Shown here in pieces: positions 7,744-15,826 of a DNA stretch of 64,000 nucleotides (positions are counted from its first letter, which is position 1; each line of letters starts with the position of its first letter). A model generated the notes under the pieces. That model ran no database searches and was not told where the DNA came from. It worked only from the letters and a program-made list of their open reading frames with translations. A program made the position numbers and the translations under genes. Source of the stretch: CAISKJ01 sp046351555 (lineage in GTDB: Bacteria; Myxococcota_A; Polyangia; Polyangiales; Ga0077539); assembly GCA_046351555.1 (NCBI GenBank), contig JAXLYI010000003.1, forward strand, positions 434,001 through 498,000, given 5' to 3'.

Positions 7744-8736
7744 GTGCAACAGCTCCTCGACGCCGCGCTCCGCGCGCGGGCGCCCCTCTTCGACGACGAC
7801 CACCTCGGCGCGTGGCGCGTGTTCAACGGCTTCTCCGAGGGCGACCCCTCGCTCGCGCTCGACGTGTACGGCCGCACGCTCGTCGCCCACGACCGATCGC
7901 CCGAAGCCGACGGCGCGCGCGTCGAGGCCGTGGTGGCGCAGGTGTTCGACCGGCTCCCGTGGCTGCGCGCGGCGGTGTGGAAGGCACGGCGCGCCCCCGC
8001 GGGCGAGCGCAACGGGCGGGTGGTTCGCGGCGACGAGGCGTCGCTCGACCGGCGCGTCCGCGAGGCGGGCGTGTGGTACGCGACGGCGCTCACGCTCCAC
8101 CGCGACGCGGGGCTCTACCTCGACACCCGCGGGCTCCGCGCGTGGGCGAAGTCGTCGCTCGCGGGCGCGCGGGTGCTCAACGCCTTCGCCTACACGGGGA
8201 GCCTCGGGGTGGCCGCGATGGCGGCGCCCGCGCGCGAGGTGGTGCAGCTCGACCGGGCCGCGAGCGCGCTCAACGAGGCGCGCCGCTCGTACGCGCTCAA
8301 CGGCTTCGCGGCGGCGAAGGCGGGCTTCGTGACGGACGACTACTTCACCGCGACGGCGCGGATGCGGCGCGCGGGGAGGCTCTTCGATTGCGCGATGGTC
8401 GACCCGCCGTTCTTCTCCGAGACGGGCGCGGGCAAGGTCGACCTGGAGGGCGAGGCGACGCGCGTGCTCGCGAAGGCGCGGCCCCTGGTGGGCGACGGCG
8501 GCGCGCTCGTGGCGGTGAACAACGCGCTCTTCGTCAGCGGCCGCGCGTGGATGGCCGCGCTCGAAGGGATGTGCTCCGACGGGTACCTCGCGGTGGAGTC
8601 GCTCGTCGCGGTTCCTGATGATTGCGTGGGGATGACGGGCGGCGCGGCGGCGTGGCCGGAGGACCCTGCCCCCTTCAACCACCCGACGAAGATCGCCGTG
8701 CTCCGCGCGTGCCGCAAGGACGGGCGAAGGGCGTAG
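7744..8736 (+). CDS. Class I SAM-dependent methyltransferase, RlmI/RlmK-like (rRNA m5C family)
   Basis: The 330-aa protein matches the catalytic half of RlmI-type 23S rRNA cytosine-C5 methyltransferases. It has an RFM-like N-terminal segment (GAWRVFNGFSEGDPSLALDVYG), a YLDTRGLRAW motif, motif I VLNAFAYTGSLGVAA (SAM binding), an acidic motif II (VVQLDRAASALNEARRSYALN), and motif IV VDPPFFS. It lacks the N-terminal PUA domain of E. coli RlmI, so target choice may differ. The start is a GTG after CCTCCCC sequence with weak ribosome-binding signal. Its TAG overlaps a TAGCTA palindrome shared with the stop of the next, convergent gene. Confidence 0.8.
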   Translation: MQQLLDAALRARAPLFDDDHLGAWRVFNGFSEGDPSLALDVYGRTLVAHDRSPEADGARVEAVVAQVFDRLPWLRAAVWKARRAPAGERNGRVVRGDEASLDRRVREAGVWYATALTLHRDAGLYLDTRGLRAWAKSSLAGARVLNAFAYTGSLGVAAMAAPAREVVQLDRAASALNEARRSYALNGFAAAKAGFVTDDYFTATARMRRAGRLFDCAMVDPPFFSETGAGKVDLEGEATRVLAKARPLVGDGGALVAVNNALFVSGRAWMAALEGMCSDGYLAVESLVAVPDDCVGMTGGAAAWPEDPAPFNHPTKIAVLRACRKDGRRA

Positions 8737-9456
8737 CTACCGCACGAAGCGCCACTGCACCGAGCGGGTGATCTCGAGGTGGAAGTGGTTGTGGTGCTCG
8801 TCGTTGAAGTTGGGTGACAGCATCACGTGGAAGAGCCCGAGCCGCGCCGCGTCGCAGAAGAGCGAGCGCAAAAACACCGACCCCGGCGTCTGCACCACCC
8901 GCGCGTCGGGCCCGCACACGGGCGTGTCGAGCGCGCCGCGGAAGTCCCGCGACACGTCGTACTCCGTGCCGTCGTCGAGCGCGAACACCGCCGCGTCGAT
9001 CGCGAGCCCGCCGGGGTGGCGCGCGAGGTACGGGTGGCGCTGGAGCTCGTCGCCCTCCGCGGGCCGACGGATCGACAGGTGCCGCACCTCCCGCACGTGC
9101 CGCGCCCGCAGGAGCCGCGCGAAGCGCACCAGCCCGAGCGCGAGCGCGCAGTCCATCGGCTCGCGCACCGCGCGGTTGCGCGAAGCCCGCACCGTCACGC
9201 CGCCGATGGGGCCCGTCACCACCACCGGGACGCCGACGCCCGCCATCCCGGAGGTCACCGGCTCGAAGGGGACACGCGCCCGCACCAGCGCGCGCAGGCA
9301 CGCGTGCGCGGAGAGCGCCGCGGTCTCCATCGCGGGCATCGGCGCCTCGGCCCCCACCGCGGGGCCCTCCGGCGCGCCCGCGTCACGCGCCTGCGCCAGC
9401 GCGACCGGCGCGGCGAGCGTGAGCGCGAGCGCGAGGCCCCACCGCAGCGCGTTCAC
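8737..9456 (-). CDS. Exported extensin-like C-terminal domain protein (putative peptidoglycan peptidase fold)
   Basis: The 239-aa protein has a signal peptide (ALRWGLALALTLAAPVALAQA) and an extensin-like C domain. Recognisable elements are the N-terminal HACLRALVRARVPFEPV segment, PMDCALALGLVRFA, the GGLAIDAAVF strand, CGPDARVV and the C-terminal LSPNFNDEHHNHFHLE, whose Asp/His cluster resembles the zinc ligands of D-Ala-D-Ala dipeptidase folds. The family is exported and probably acts on cell-wall material, but its activity is not well defined. The GTG start overlaps the stop of the PDZ protein by 4 nt (9453-9456), so the pair is coupled. Confidence 0.75.
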   Translation of the reverse strand: MNALRWGLALALTLAAPVALAQARDAGAPEGPAVGAEAPMPAMETAALSAHACLRALVRARVPFEPVTSGMAGVGVPVVVTGPIGGVTVRASRNRAVREPMDCALALGLVRFARLLRARHVREVRHLSIRRPAEGDELQRHPYLARHPGGLAIDAAVFALDDGTEYDVSRDFRGALDTPVCGPDARVVQTPGSVFLRSLFCDAARLGLFHVMLSPNFNDEHHNHFHLEITRSVQWRFVR

Positions 9457-10121
9457 TCCATCAGCCCCGCGCCCGGCGAGCGGCCCACCACCTCGACCGG
9501 CACCCGAAACGTCCCGCCCCCGCGGCGAAACACGAACGTCGCCCGCGTCGCGCGCCGCAGCCGCGACACCGCGTCGATCACGTCGTCGGGGTTGCGCAAT
9601 GGCATCGCGTCGACGCCGATGAGCACGTCGCCCGGCCGCACGCCCGCCGCCGCGAGCAGGCCGTTGCGGTCGGTTCGAACCACCCGGTAGCCCTCGCCGT
9701 GCGTCCCTTCATTGGGGAGCTGGAGCTGCGTCCCCGCCAGCACCGTCCGAACGGGCGGGAGCGCGCGCAGGTCGGCGACCCACACCCCGCCGCGCCGCGT
9801 GATCGCGCCGCCCATCAGCGAGGTCGCGCCGCGCTCGCGGGCGCCGCGCACACGAACCGCAGGCTCGGGCACGTCGTCGTCGGGCGCGAGCGTGACGTCA
9901 TCGCCGTCGTCGTCCGCGGCCCCGTTGGCCTGGATCGTCACCACCGTCGGCCTCGGCGCGGCCGCGCGTGCGGGCTCGGACGGCGGCGGCTCCGCGTGCG
10001 CGACCGACAGGAGCCGCGACGGCGTCGCAGCGGGCTGCGGCAGCACCGCGCGCGGCAGCGCCCACGCGCACGCGGCGGCGAGCACAGCCACCGAGGCGAG
10101 CTCCTTCGCCCACGTTTTCAA
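9453..10121 (-). CDS. Membrane-anchored PDZ protein, GspC-like, orphan
   Basis: The 222-aa product has an N-terminal anchor or signal (ELASVAVLAAACAWALP), an acidic, Pro-rich linker (residues ~45-90) and a C-terminal PDZ domain. The PDZ includes GLLAAAGVRPGDVLIGVD and NPDDVIDAVSRLRRAT, and is preceded by a VWVADLRALPPVRTVLAGTQ segment. The order and spacing resemble the type II secretion inner-membrane protein GspC, but no other Gsp gene is nearby, so it may recruit the coupled extensin-like protein instead. The start is TTG with no ATG in frame nearby; this start is the least certain part. It is divergent from the CPBP gene. Confidence 0.65.
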   Translation of the reverse strand: MKTWAKELASVAVLAAACAWALPRAVLPQPAATPSRLLSVAHAEPPPSEPARAAAPRPTVVTIQANGAADDDGDDVTLAPDDDVPEPAVRVRGARERGATSLMGGAITRRGGVWVADLRALPPVRTVLAGTQLQLPNEGTHGEGYRVVRTDRNGLLAAAGVRPGDVLIGVDAMPLRNPDDVIDAVSRLRRATRATFVFRRGGGTFRVPVEVVGRSPGAGLME

Positions 10122-10155
10122 CGGTCCGTCCTCGCCATGGGAAACCTTCGTTGGT

Positions 10156-11412
10156 ATGCCGTCGATCGTGGAGAGCGGTCAAGTCTCCGAGGCACTTCGA
10201 CCCGCCCCCCCGGGCGCGCGGGTCGCGCTCGGCGTCCTCCTCGTGGCCGCCGCCTGCGCGGGCGCCGCGTGGAAGGTTCGTGCACTCGACCGCCTCGAGA
10301 CCGCCTCGACCCTGGAGAGCCCTCCCGCGTCAGGATGGGTGCGGCGCGCCGATGGGCAGCACGAGCTCACCATCGAGACCTCGCGCGCGGTGCCCGGCGA
10401 CGGCTCGCTCCGCCTGCGCGCGTGCGCCTCGGGTGACGCGCCGGAGCTCTGGATGGTGCTCCACCCGGCGGGCTCCCCCCATGGCGCTGCCCTCGCCCGC
10501 GTGCGCCTGAGCTCGGAGCGGACGGCCTCCCCGCGCTGTGTGGAGGCCCGCTGGGACGCGGCCCGCCCGCAGCGCGTCGCGGTGGCCCTGGTGGCGAAGT
10601 CCGGCGCCCCCTCGCTCCGGTCGGTGACGTGCCGGGCGGGCGGATCGATCCGCGGGGTCGACCTCCTGCCGCTCGCGCTCCTCGCGCTCGGGATGGCGGC
10701 GCTCGTGGTGGCCCCGCGCCGCAAGGACGACGCGTCCTTCGCGCCGACGCTCCCGTGGCCCACGCGCGGCGTCGAGGGCCTCGTCCTCGTGGTGGTCGCC
10801 TTCTTCGGCGTCCACGCGGCGGCGCAGGCCCCCGTGCTCTTCGGGGGCTTCCACGGGACGACGATGCTCGCGTCCGTCGTGCTCCAGCAGCTCTCGCTCG
10901 CGGCGGCGGCGGCGGCGCTGATGGGGGCCTTCACGGCCGCGCGGCCGCGGGTCGCGCTCGAGCTCGCGGGGCCGGAGCCGGGGTGGTTCCGCAAGGCGCT
11001 GGTGGCGGCGTCGGCGCTGGTGGGCTTCGCGATGCTCACCGCGCTCGCGCTGAAGGACGCGGGCGACGCGCCGATCGCGCGCGTCGTCGACGCGATGCCC
11101 ACCCGCTACGTCATCGCCTTCGGGGCCCTCTGCGCGCCGCTGCCCGAGGAGCTCTTCTTCCGCGGGCTCCTCGGGCGCATGGCCGAGGCACGCGTCGGGT
11201 CGCGCGCGCCGCTCCTCCCGGTGGCGCTGCCGGCGCTCTTCTTCACGGCGATGCACGCGATGCAGCTCCAGGGCGCGTGGCTCGGGCTCGTGCCGATCGC
11301 CGCGGTGGGGCTCGTCAACGGCTGGCTCCGCTGGACGACGCGCGGCGTCGTGGTCCCGTGGGCGGTGCACACGCTCTACAACGGCGCCCTCGCGCTCGCG
11401 GCCCTCGCGTGA
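10156..11412 (+). CDS. CPBP family intramembrane glutamic endopeptidase (Abi/CAAX-like)
   Basis: The 418-aa membrane protein combines an N-terminal anchored extracytoplasmic domain (one helix at ~22-38, then a beta-rich region with cysteines at ~75-160) with a multi-helix CPBP protease domain. The catalytic motifs are EELFFRGLLGR (E331-E332...R336), FFTAMHA (F363, H367) and a VGLVN segment (N388). CPBP proteases cleave prenylated or other substrates in the membrane; bacterial members act in peptide maturation, self-immunity or stress. The start at ATG10156 gives a normal N-terminus, while upstream in-frame codons run antisense to the PDZ gene. The N-terminal sensor-like extension is unusual for this family. 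Confidence 0.85.
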   Translation: MPSIVESGQVSEALRPAPPGARVALGVLLVAAACAGAAWKVRALDRLETASTLESPPASGWVRRADGQHELTIETSRAVPGDGSLRLRACASGDAPELWMVLHPAGSPHGAALARVRLSSERTASPRCVEARWDAARPQRVAVALVAKSGAPSLRSVTCRAGGSIRGVDLLPLALLALGMAALVVAPRRKDDASFAPTLPWPTRGVEGLVLVVVAFFGVHAAAQAPVLFGGFHGTTMLASVVLQQLSLAAAAAALMGAFTAARPRVALELAGPEPGWFRKALVAASALVGFAMLTALALKDAGDAPIARVVDAMPTRYVIAFGALCAPLPEELFFRGLLGRMAEARVGSRAPLLPVALPALFFTAMHAMQLQGAWLGLVPIAAVGLVNGWLRWTTRGVVVPWAVHTLYNGALALAALA

Positions 11413-11452
11413 CGTGACGCGGCGGGGGCTTCTGTTGGTAGCATCGCGCGCC

Positions 11453-13288
11453 ATGCGCCTCGCCGCCGCCTCCCTCGTGACCGCGCTCCTCGCGCTGCCC
11501 GCCGCCGCCGGCGCGCAGACCTGCGAGGGCAACGCCGCCTACGACGCCTGCATCGCCGCGATCGGGCGCGCGGGCGGCGCAACGGCGATCGTGCGCGACA
11601 TCTTCCGCACCACCGACGGGCGCGACGCGCGCTCGCTCACCTTCGCGCGCTTCGTCCGCGGGTACGTCCCTTCGGTCGGCGAGACGCAGAACCCCGTGGT
11701 CTACACGGACTACACCGTGATGAGCGTGACGCGGCCCACCGAGCCCAACGAGTACCTCGACGCGCTCGACTTCCGGTGGGGACAGCACATCCGGCAGTTC
11801 GACGACGGGACGGGCGTGCCCGACGGCGTCGGGCCCGGCGCGCCCACCGCCGGCCACGACTGCGACGGCGCCGACAACTGCGGCTACGCCCCGTGGCGCG
11901 GCATGATCTTCGACCTGCGCGGCGAGTCGAACCGGGTGGCGGTGTTCCCGGTGACCGACCACACCACGGACTCGTGCCTCGAAGCCTTCGAGTACGCCGT
12001 CTACCTCACGAGCAACCCCGACGCGCGCGAGGTCGCCCCCGCCGGCTCGGTCGACTCCACGCGCTGGAACCGCGCCGTCCTCGTCCGCGCCTTCACCGAG
12101 GGCTGGACGCGCGGCGGCACCGACCCCGCGATGACCTCACCCCGCGGCAACTACCTCGCCGACTCGCCCACGCTCGTGTGGGCCCTGCCCTGCGGCGTCA
12201 CGTTCCGCTACGCGTCGCTGGTCGCGGGCAACTACGGCTCGCCCGGCGTCGAGTGCCGCTTCAACAGCTCGGACAACGAGCTCGACGCCGTCGCGGGGCT
12301 CAACGAAGACGGCACCGCGGTGTGCCCCGACGCCGACGGCGACGGCTTCCGCGACCGCGCCTGCGGCGGCAACGACTGCAACGACGGCGACCGCGCGGTG
12401 AACCCCGGCGCCGTCGAGACCTGCGCCTCCGCCCGCGACCTCGACTGCGACGGCCGCGCAGCAGCCTGCCCCGAAGGAACCTCCTGCTTCGGCGGCCTCT
12501 GCGCCCCGGCCTGCGTCGAGGGCGCGTGCGCGGGCGGCTTCACCTGCGTCTCCGCCGACGGCGGGGCGGGCTCGTTCTGCGTGCCCACCCCCTGCGCGGC
12601 CTCCACCTGCCCGCAGGGCCAGGTGTGCGGCCCCCGCGGCTGCCAGGACCCGTGCGACGGCGCGCGCTGCCCGCCCGGCCAGGTGTGCCGCGGCGGCGCG
12701 TGCGTCGACCCCTGCGCCGGCGTCCTCTGCCCCACGCGCCAGCACTGCGAGGCAGGCCGCTGCGTCCCCAACTGCCCCTGCCTCCCCTGCGGCGCCGGCA
12801 CCGAGTGCAACGAGCGCTCGGGCCGCTGTGGCGCGCCCGGCTGCGGCGCCACCGTCTGCCCCCCCGACCAGGTGCTCGACTGCACCGGCGACCGCCCGCG
12901 CTGCCTCGCCCCCTGCGACGGCGTCACGTGCCCGCTCGGGTCGCGCTGCGATTCCATCCTCGGGCGCTGCGTCGTCGACCGCTGCGCCGGCGTCTCGTGC
13001 CCCGGCGACGGCGTCTGCCGCGACGGCCAGTGCGTTCGCCCGACGCGCCCCGACGCGTCCGTCACCCTCGACGCCACCGCCCCCGCGGATGTCCCCGCGC
13101 CCCCGCGCGACGCGCCCGCGCCGCCCCCGCGCGACGCCGGCTTCGACGCCGCCCCCGACGCCGACCTGCTCATCGCCGAGCCCATCGGCTGCGGCTGCCG
13201 CGCGAACCAATCCAGCGCCCGTGGCGTCGGTGCGTGGGCCCTCCTTTCCCTCCTCGTGCTCCGTCGGCGGCGCACCTTGCAACGCTGA
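11453..13288 (+). CDS. Secreted Cys-rich protein with MopE-type metal-binding motif and MYXO-CTERM-like sorting tail
   Basis: The 611-aa product has a signal peptide (MRLAAASLVTALLALPAAAGA). Residues ~25-290 form a large globular domain with a few cysteines. About 295-335 is a calcium or copper-binding motif of the Myxococcota MopE type (DADGDGFRDRACGGNDCNDGD...NPGAVETC). From ~345 to 535 there are around ten short Cys-rich repeats (pattern C-x-G-x2-C-P-x-G-x2-C) like EGF or trypsin-inhibitor modules. After an Asp/Pro/Ala linker, the end GCGC-x(n)-hydrophobic helix-RRRR matches the MYXO-CTERM surface-sorting signal. It is therefore probably a surface-displayed adhesin or matrix protein. ATG11453 best fits the signal peptide. 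Confidence 0.8.
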   Translation: MRLAAASLVTALLALPAAAGAQTCEGNAAYDACIAAIGRAGGATAIVRDIFRTTDGRDARSLTFARFVRGYVPSVGETQNPVVYTDYTVMSVTRPTEPNEYLDALDFRWGQHIRQFDDGTGVPDGVGPGAPTAGHDCDGADNCGYAPWRGMIFDLRGESNRVAVFPVTDHTTDSCLEAFEYAVYLTSNPDAREVAPAGSVDSTRWNRAVLVRAFTEGWTRGGTDPAMTSPRGNYLADSPTLVWALPCGVTFRYASLVAGNYGSPGVECRFNSSDNELDAVAGLNEDGTAVCPDADGDGFRDRACGGNDCNDGDRAVNPGAVETCASARDLDCDGRAAACPEGTSCFGGLCAPACVEGACAGGFTCVSADGGAGSFCVPTPCAASTCPQGQVCGPRGCQDPCDGARCPPGQVCRGGACVDPCAGVLCPTRQHCEAGRCVPNCPCLPCGAGTECNERSGRCGAPGCGATVCPPDQVLDCTGDRPRCLAPCDGVTCPLGSRCDSILGRCVVDRCAGVSCPGDGVCRDGQCVRPTRPDASVTLDATAPADVPAPPRDAPAPPPRDAGFDAAPDADLLIAEPIGCGCRANQSSARGVGAWALLSLLVLRRRRTLQR

Positions 13289-13295
13289 GCCGTGA

Positions 13296-13315
13296 GGCTT
13301 TCACGGATGAAAGCC
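13296..13315 (+). terminator. Stem-loop just after the MYXO-CTERM gene, possible terminator
   Basis: GGCTTTC (13296-13302) and GAAAGCC (13309-13315) form a 7-bp stem with a 6-nt loop, 8 nt after the stop codon. There is no T-tract after it, so intrinsic termination is uncertain. An alternative hairpin, CCGTGA/TCACGG, overlaps at 13290-13306, so the RNA could switch between the two. Confidence 0.35.
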
Positions 13316-13475
13316 CGGCCGTAGCGTTCCCTTCGGAAATCCGTCATCGGGGCGCTGGTACGGCGCCTGCTCTACGGGAAACCAGCAGCGACGCCGGCGG
13401 TCCCCCCCACGCCAGAGGTGTCGCTGCACTTATTTCGAAGGTACGCGTCCCGGTGGGGGTCGCGTGACCATGTGG

Positions 13476-13502
13476 GGTGGTCGCTACAACCGAGTGACCA
13501 CC
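13476..13502 (+). promoter_or_regulatory. Inverted repeat in the leader of the lipoprotein gene at 13577
   Basis: GGTGGTC (13476-13482) pairs with GACCACC (13496-13502), a 7-bp stem around a 13-nt loop, about 75 nt before the ATG. A second small dyad, CCCTG/CAGGG, follows at about 13510-13525. The 288-bp gap 13289-13576 contains no other gene. The structures could be an operator or an RNA leader hairpin; there is no further evidence. Confidence 0.3.
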
Positions 13503-13576
13503 GGCAAACCCTGTATTTCCAGGGCACTTCACGCGGTACGGGCCCTGCTACAGGGATCGCCCGAGGTGATCCCGTG

Positions 13577-14329
13577 ATGAAGGTCTCGCGCGTGCTCGGA
13601 GCGGTGGTGGCGGGGATGGGGCTCCTGAGCGGGTGCTACGGGGCCGACGGAGACGTCGAGGTCGAGGGCAACCCCTACTCCGCGGCGCTCGTCTCCAACC
13701 TCACGGTCGGAGGCTACCGCTGCCCGTCGAGCGGCGAGATCGCCGGGCGCAACATCCCCGCGGACAACACCTACTACATCACCTCGTTCGGCGGCGGCGC
13801 CGACAACCAGCGGATGGCCTGCTCGGGCTACGCCGACGGGCGCTGGCTCTACATCGCCGACTCGTGGCGCTTCGGCTGCGGCGCCCGCGTGAAGATCACC
13901 AACCCCCGCACGGGCCGCTGGTGCGTGACGCGCGTCGCCGACGTCGGGCCCAACATCTGCGTCGAGCGCGCGGCGGGCAAGCCGATCATCGACGCCTCGC
14001 CGGTGGTGACGCGCGAGCTCTTCGGCGTCGGCAGCGCCGGCTGGAGCGACCGGATCGTGGTGCGCGCGGAGGCCGTCCCGGCGTCGACGCCGCTGAGCTG
14101 CGGCGGCACCACGACCGCGCCGCCCCCCGCGATGACGCCCGGCGGCGGCCGCACCTGCTTCTCCACCACCTGGGGCCGCGACATGACGGTCGGGGCTTGC
14201 GTCCAGAGCCGCTCCGACCAGATCTTCTACCAGTGCACCACCCGCGGCTGGATCTCCTCGCCCACCATCACCTCGTCGCGCCGCGGCGAGGCCGGCGAGT
14301 GCACCACCTACGTGCCGCTCCACTCCTGA
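13577..14329 (+). CDS. Lipoprotein with double-psi beta-barrel (RlpA/expansin-like) domain
   Basis: The 250-aa product starts at ATG13577, giving a perfect lipobox (GLLSGC). In-frame codons back to 13418 would destroy it. Residues ~40-170 resemble RlpA/EG45-like double-psi beta-barrels: NTYYITSFGGGADNQRMACSG, an ARVKITNPRTGRWCVTRVADVGP segment and a DASPVVTRELFG helix, with an Asp in RVADVGP in the position typical of glycan-binding or lytic members. The C-terminus is a Pro/Gly linker and a small Cys-containing module (TCFSTTWGRDMTVGACVQS, FYQCTTRGW). It probably binds or modifies peptidoglycan or another glycan at the outer membrane. Confidence 0.7.
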   Translation: MKVSRVLGAVVAGMGLLSGCYGADGDVEVEGNPYSAALVSNLTVGGYRCPSSGEIAGRNIPADNTYYITSFGGGADNQRMACSGYADGRWLYIADSWRFGCGARVKITNPRTGRWCVTRVADVGPNICVERAAGKPIIDASPVVTRELFGVGSAGWSDRIVVRAEAVPASTPLSCGGTTTAPPPAMTPGGGRTCFSTTWGRDMTVGACVQSRSDQIFYQCTTRGWISSPTITSSRRGEAGECTTYVPLHS

Positions 14330-14351
14330 GCCCCGCGCGCGGCGGCCCCGC

Positions 14352-15362
14352 GTGGTGATGGAGCTCGACCTCGACGACCTCGCCCGCCCGCTCCCCGACG
14401 AGCGCGCCCGCGTCGAAGCGCTCGCCTTCGACCGCTCGGGCCGCTGGCTCGCCGCAGTCGCCTTCGGCACCCTCGTCGTCTACGACCTCCGCGACGGGAC
14501 GCGCCACGCCGAGGTGCCCCTCCCATCGGGCCGCGGCGTTCGTTCGCTCGCCTTCAGCCCCGACGGGCGACGCGCGGTGGTGGCCCTCGCGCACGACGCC
14601 CGCCCGGGCGACCCGAGCGCGCTCGCCGTCGTCGACCTCGCCGCCTCTTCCATCGCCCGCCTCCTGCCTGACGAGTCGCACCGCGAGGCCCTCCGCGAGG
14701 TGACCCGCCTGCGCGAATCGCTCACCGCGTGGGCCCTCACGCCCTCCGGCGAGTCCGTGGTCACCGCTTGGGGGCGCGCGGGCCTCGCCGCCTTCCCGCT
14801 CGATGGTTCGGGGTGCGAACGAAAGCCCGCGCCCTTCACGTCCGACGACGCGTCCGCCGAGGTGGTGGCGCTCGCGTTCGCCGGCGCGACGCTCGCCTGC
14901 CAGACCACCGAGGGGCTCGCGCGCGACGCGGGTGGCGCGTGGCGCTCGGTCGCGAAGGACTCGTTCGGGCGCGGGCTGCTCGCCCCCGTCGACGACGGCG
15001 AACGCGTGGTGGTGGCGGGGCACGCGCCGCGACGTCTCGGCCAGGTCGCCCGCAGCGGCGCGTGGGTGGTGCGCCTCGCCGACGGCGCGACGAACTTCGA
15101 CGGCGTCCGCGCCGAGGGGATGGCGCCCGTCGGGGCCTCGCACCGCGGGTGGCGCGTGTGGTGGGCCCGGCCCGTGGAGCGCTTCGCCACGCGCTTCACG
15201 CCGCTCGCGCTCCACTGCCACGACGTCGCGGCGGGGACGTTCGCGCGACGCGTCGCCGACGCGAAGAAGGCCGCGAGCACCTGCGCCGCGGTCGACCCCG
15301 CGGGCGAGCGCGTCGCCTTTGGCCGCGTGCGGAGCGTCGGCGTGTTCGAACTCGCCCCGTAG
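14352..15362 (+). CDS. WD40/beta-propeller-like cytoplasmic protein
   Basis: The 336-aa protein shows repeated beta strands with the WD-like pattern: VEALAFDRSGRWLAAVAFGTLVVYDL, VRSLAFSPDGRRAVVAL, LTAWALTPSGESVVTAWG, and further degenerate copies. This suggests a seven-bladed propeller serving as a protein-interaction scaffold. No signal peptide or membrane segment is visible. Three start codons lie in tandem (GTG 14352, GTG 14355, ATG 14358); ATG14358 is the likeliest. The gene starts 22 nt after the lipoprotein stop. Partner and function are unknown. Confidence 0.6.
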   Translation: MVMELDLDDLARPLPDERARVEALAFDRSGRWLAAVAFGTLVVYDLRDGTRHAEVPLPSGRGVRSLAFSPDGRRAVVALAHDARPGDPSALAVVDLAASSIARLLPDESHREALREVTRLRESLTAWALTPSGESVVTAWGRAGLAAFPLDGSGCERKPAPFTSDDASAEVVALAFAGATLACQTTEGLARDAGGAWRSVAKDSFGRGLLAPVDDGERVVVAGHAPRRLGQVARSGAWVVRLADGATNFDGVRAEGMAPVGASHRGWRVWWARPVERFATRFTPLALHCHDVAAGTFARRVADAKKAASTCAAVDPAGERVAFGRVRSVGVFELAP

Positions 15363-15452
15363 CGTCTCCGCCCGCCCACGGCGGTGTGTCTCGGGCGCCC
15401 TCGCGCGTCCCCGCGGGCGGGCCGTGTTTCCGCGCGGCACGGGCGCTGCTCC

Positions 15453-15782
15453 ATGGCGTCGGGCATGGAGAGCCTTCTCGCACTTCTTCTTCTTGTCCTC
15501 GTCACCCTCACCCGGGGCCCCGCCGCGGCGCACGGCAAGCCCGACGAGGAGCCGGTCGCCTCCGCCCGCGTCGGTCGCGCCTCGGGGAGCTGCGCCGCCG
15601 ACCGCGACTGCGCCTGGGGCTTCGCCTGCGAGGCGGGCGCGTGCGTCGAGGCGGAGTGCCACGACGCGCGGCGCGTCCACGGGCGGACGGTCGAAGCCCG
15701 CGTGTGCCTGCCGGGCCTCGTGTGCGCGTACGCCACGTCCGCGGCCCGCGCCCACGGCGCCGGCCAGTGCGACGCGCCCTGA
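15453..15782 (+). CDS. Small secreted Cys-rich protein
   Basis: The product is 109 aa from ATG15453 (or 105 aa from ATG15465). It has a strongly hydrophobic signal (MESLLALLLLVLV) and a mature part with about seven cysteines in two clusters (SCAADRDCAWGFACEAGACVEAEC and later VCLPGLVC), similar to the Cys-knot repeats of the 11453 protein. It is probably exported and disulfide-bonded. The function is unknown. The start region contains several overlapping candidates, so the N-terminus is uncertain. Confidence 0.55.
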   Translation: MASGMESLLALLLLVLVTLTRGPAAAHGKPDEEPVASARVGRASGSCAADRDCAWGFACEAGACVEAECHDARRVHGRTVEARVCLPGLVCAYATSAARAHGAGQCDAP

Positions 15783-15826
15783 ACAGGCCATTGCCAACAC
15801 GACCCCGTCGCTCCTAGAGAACGCGG

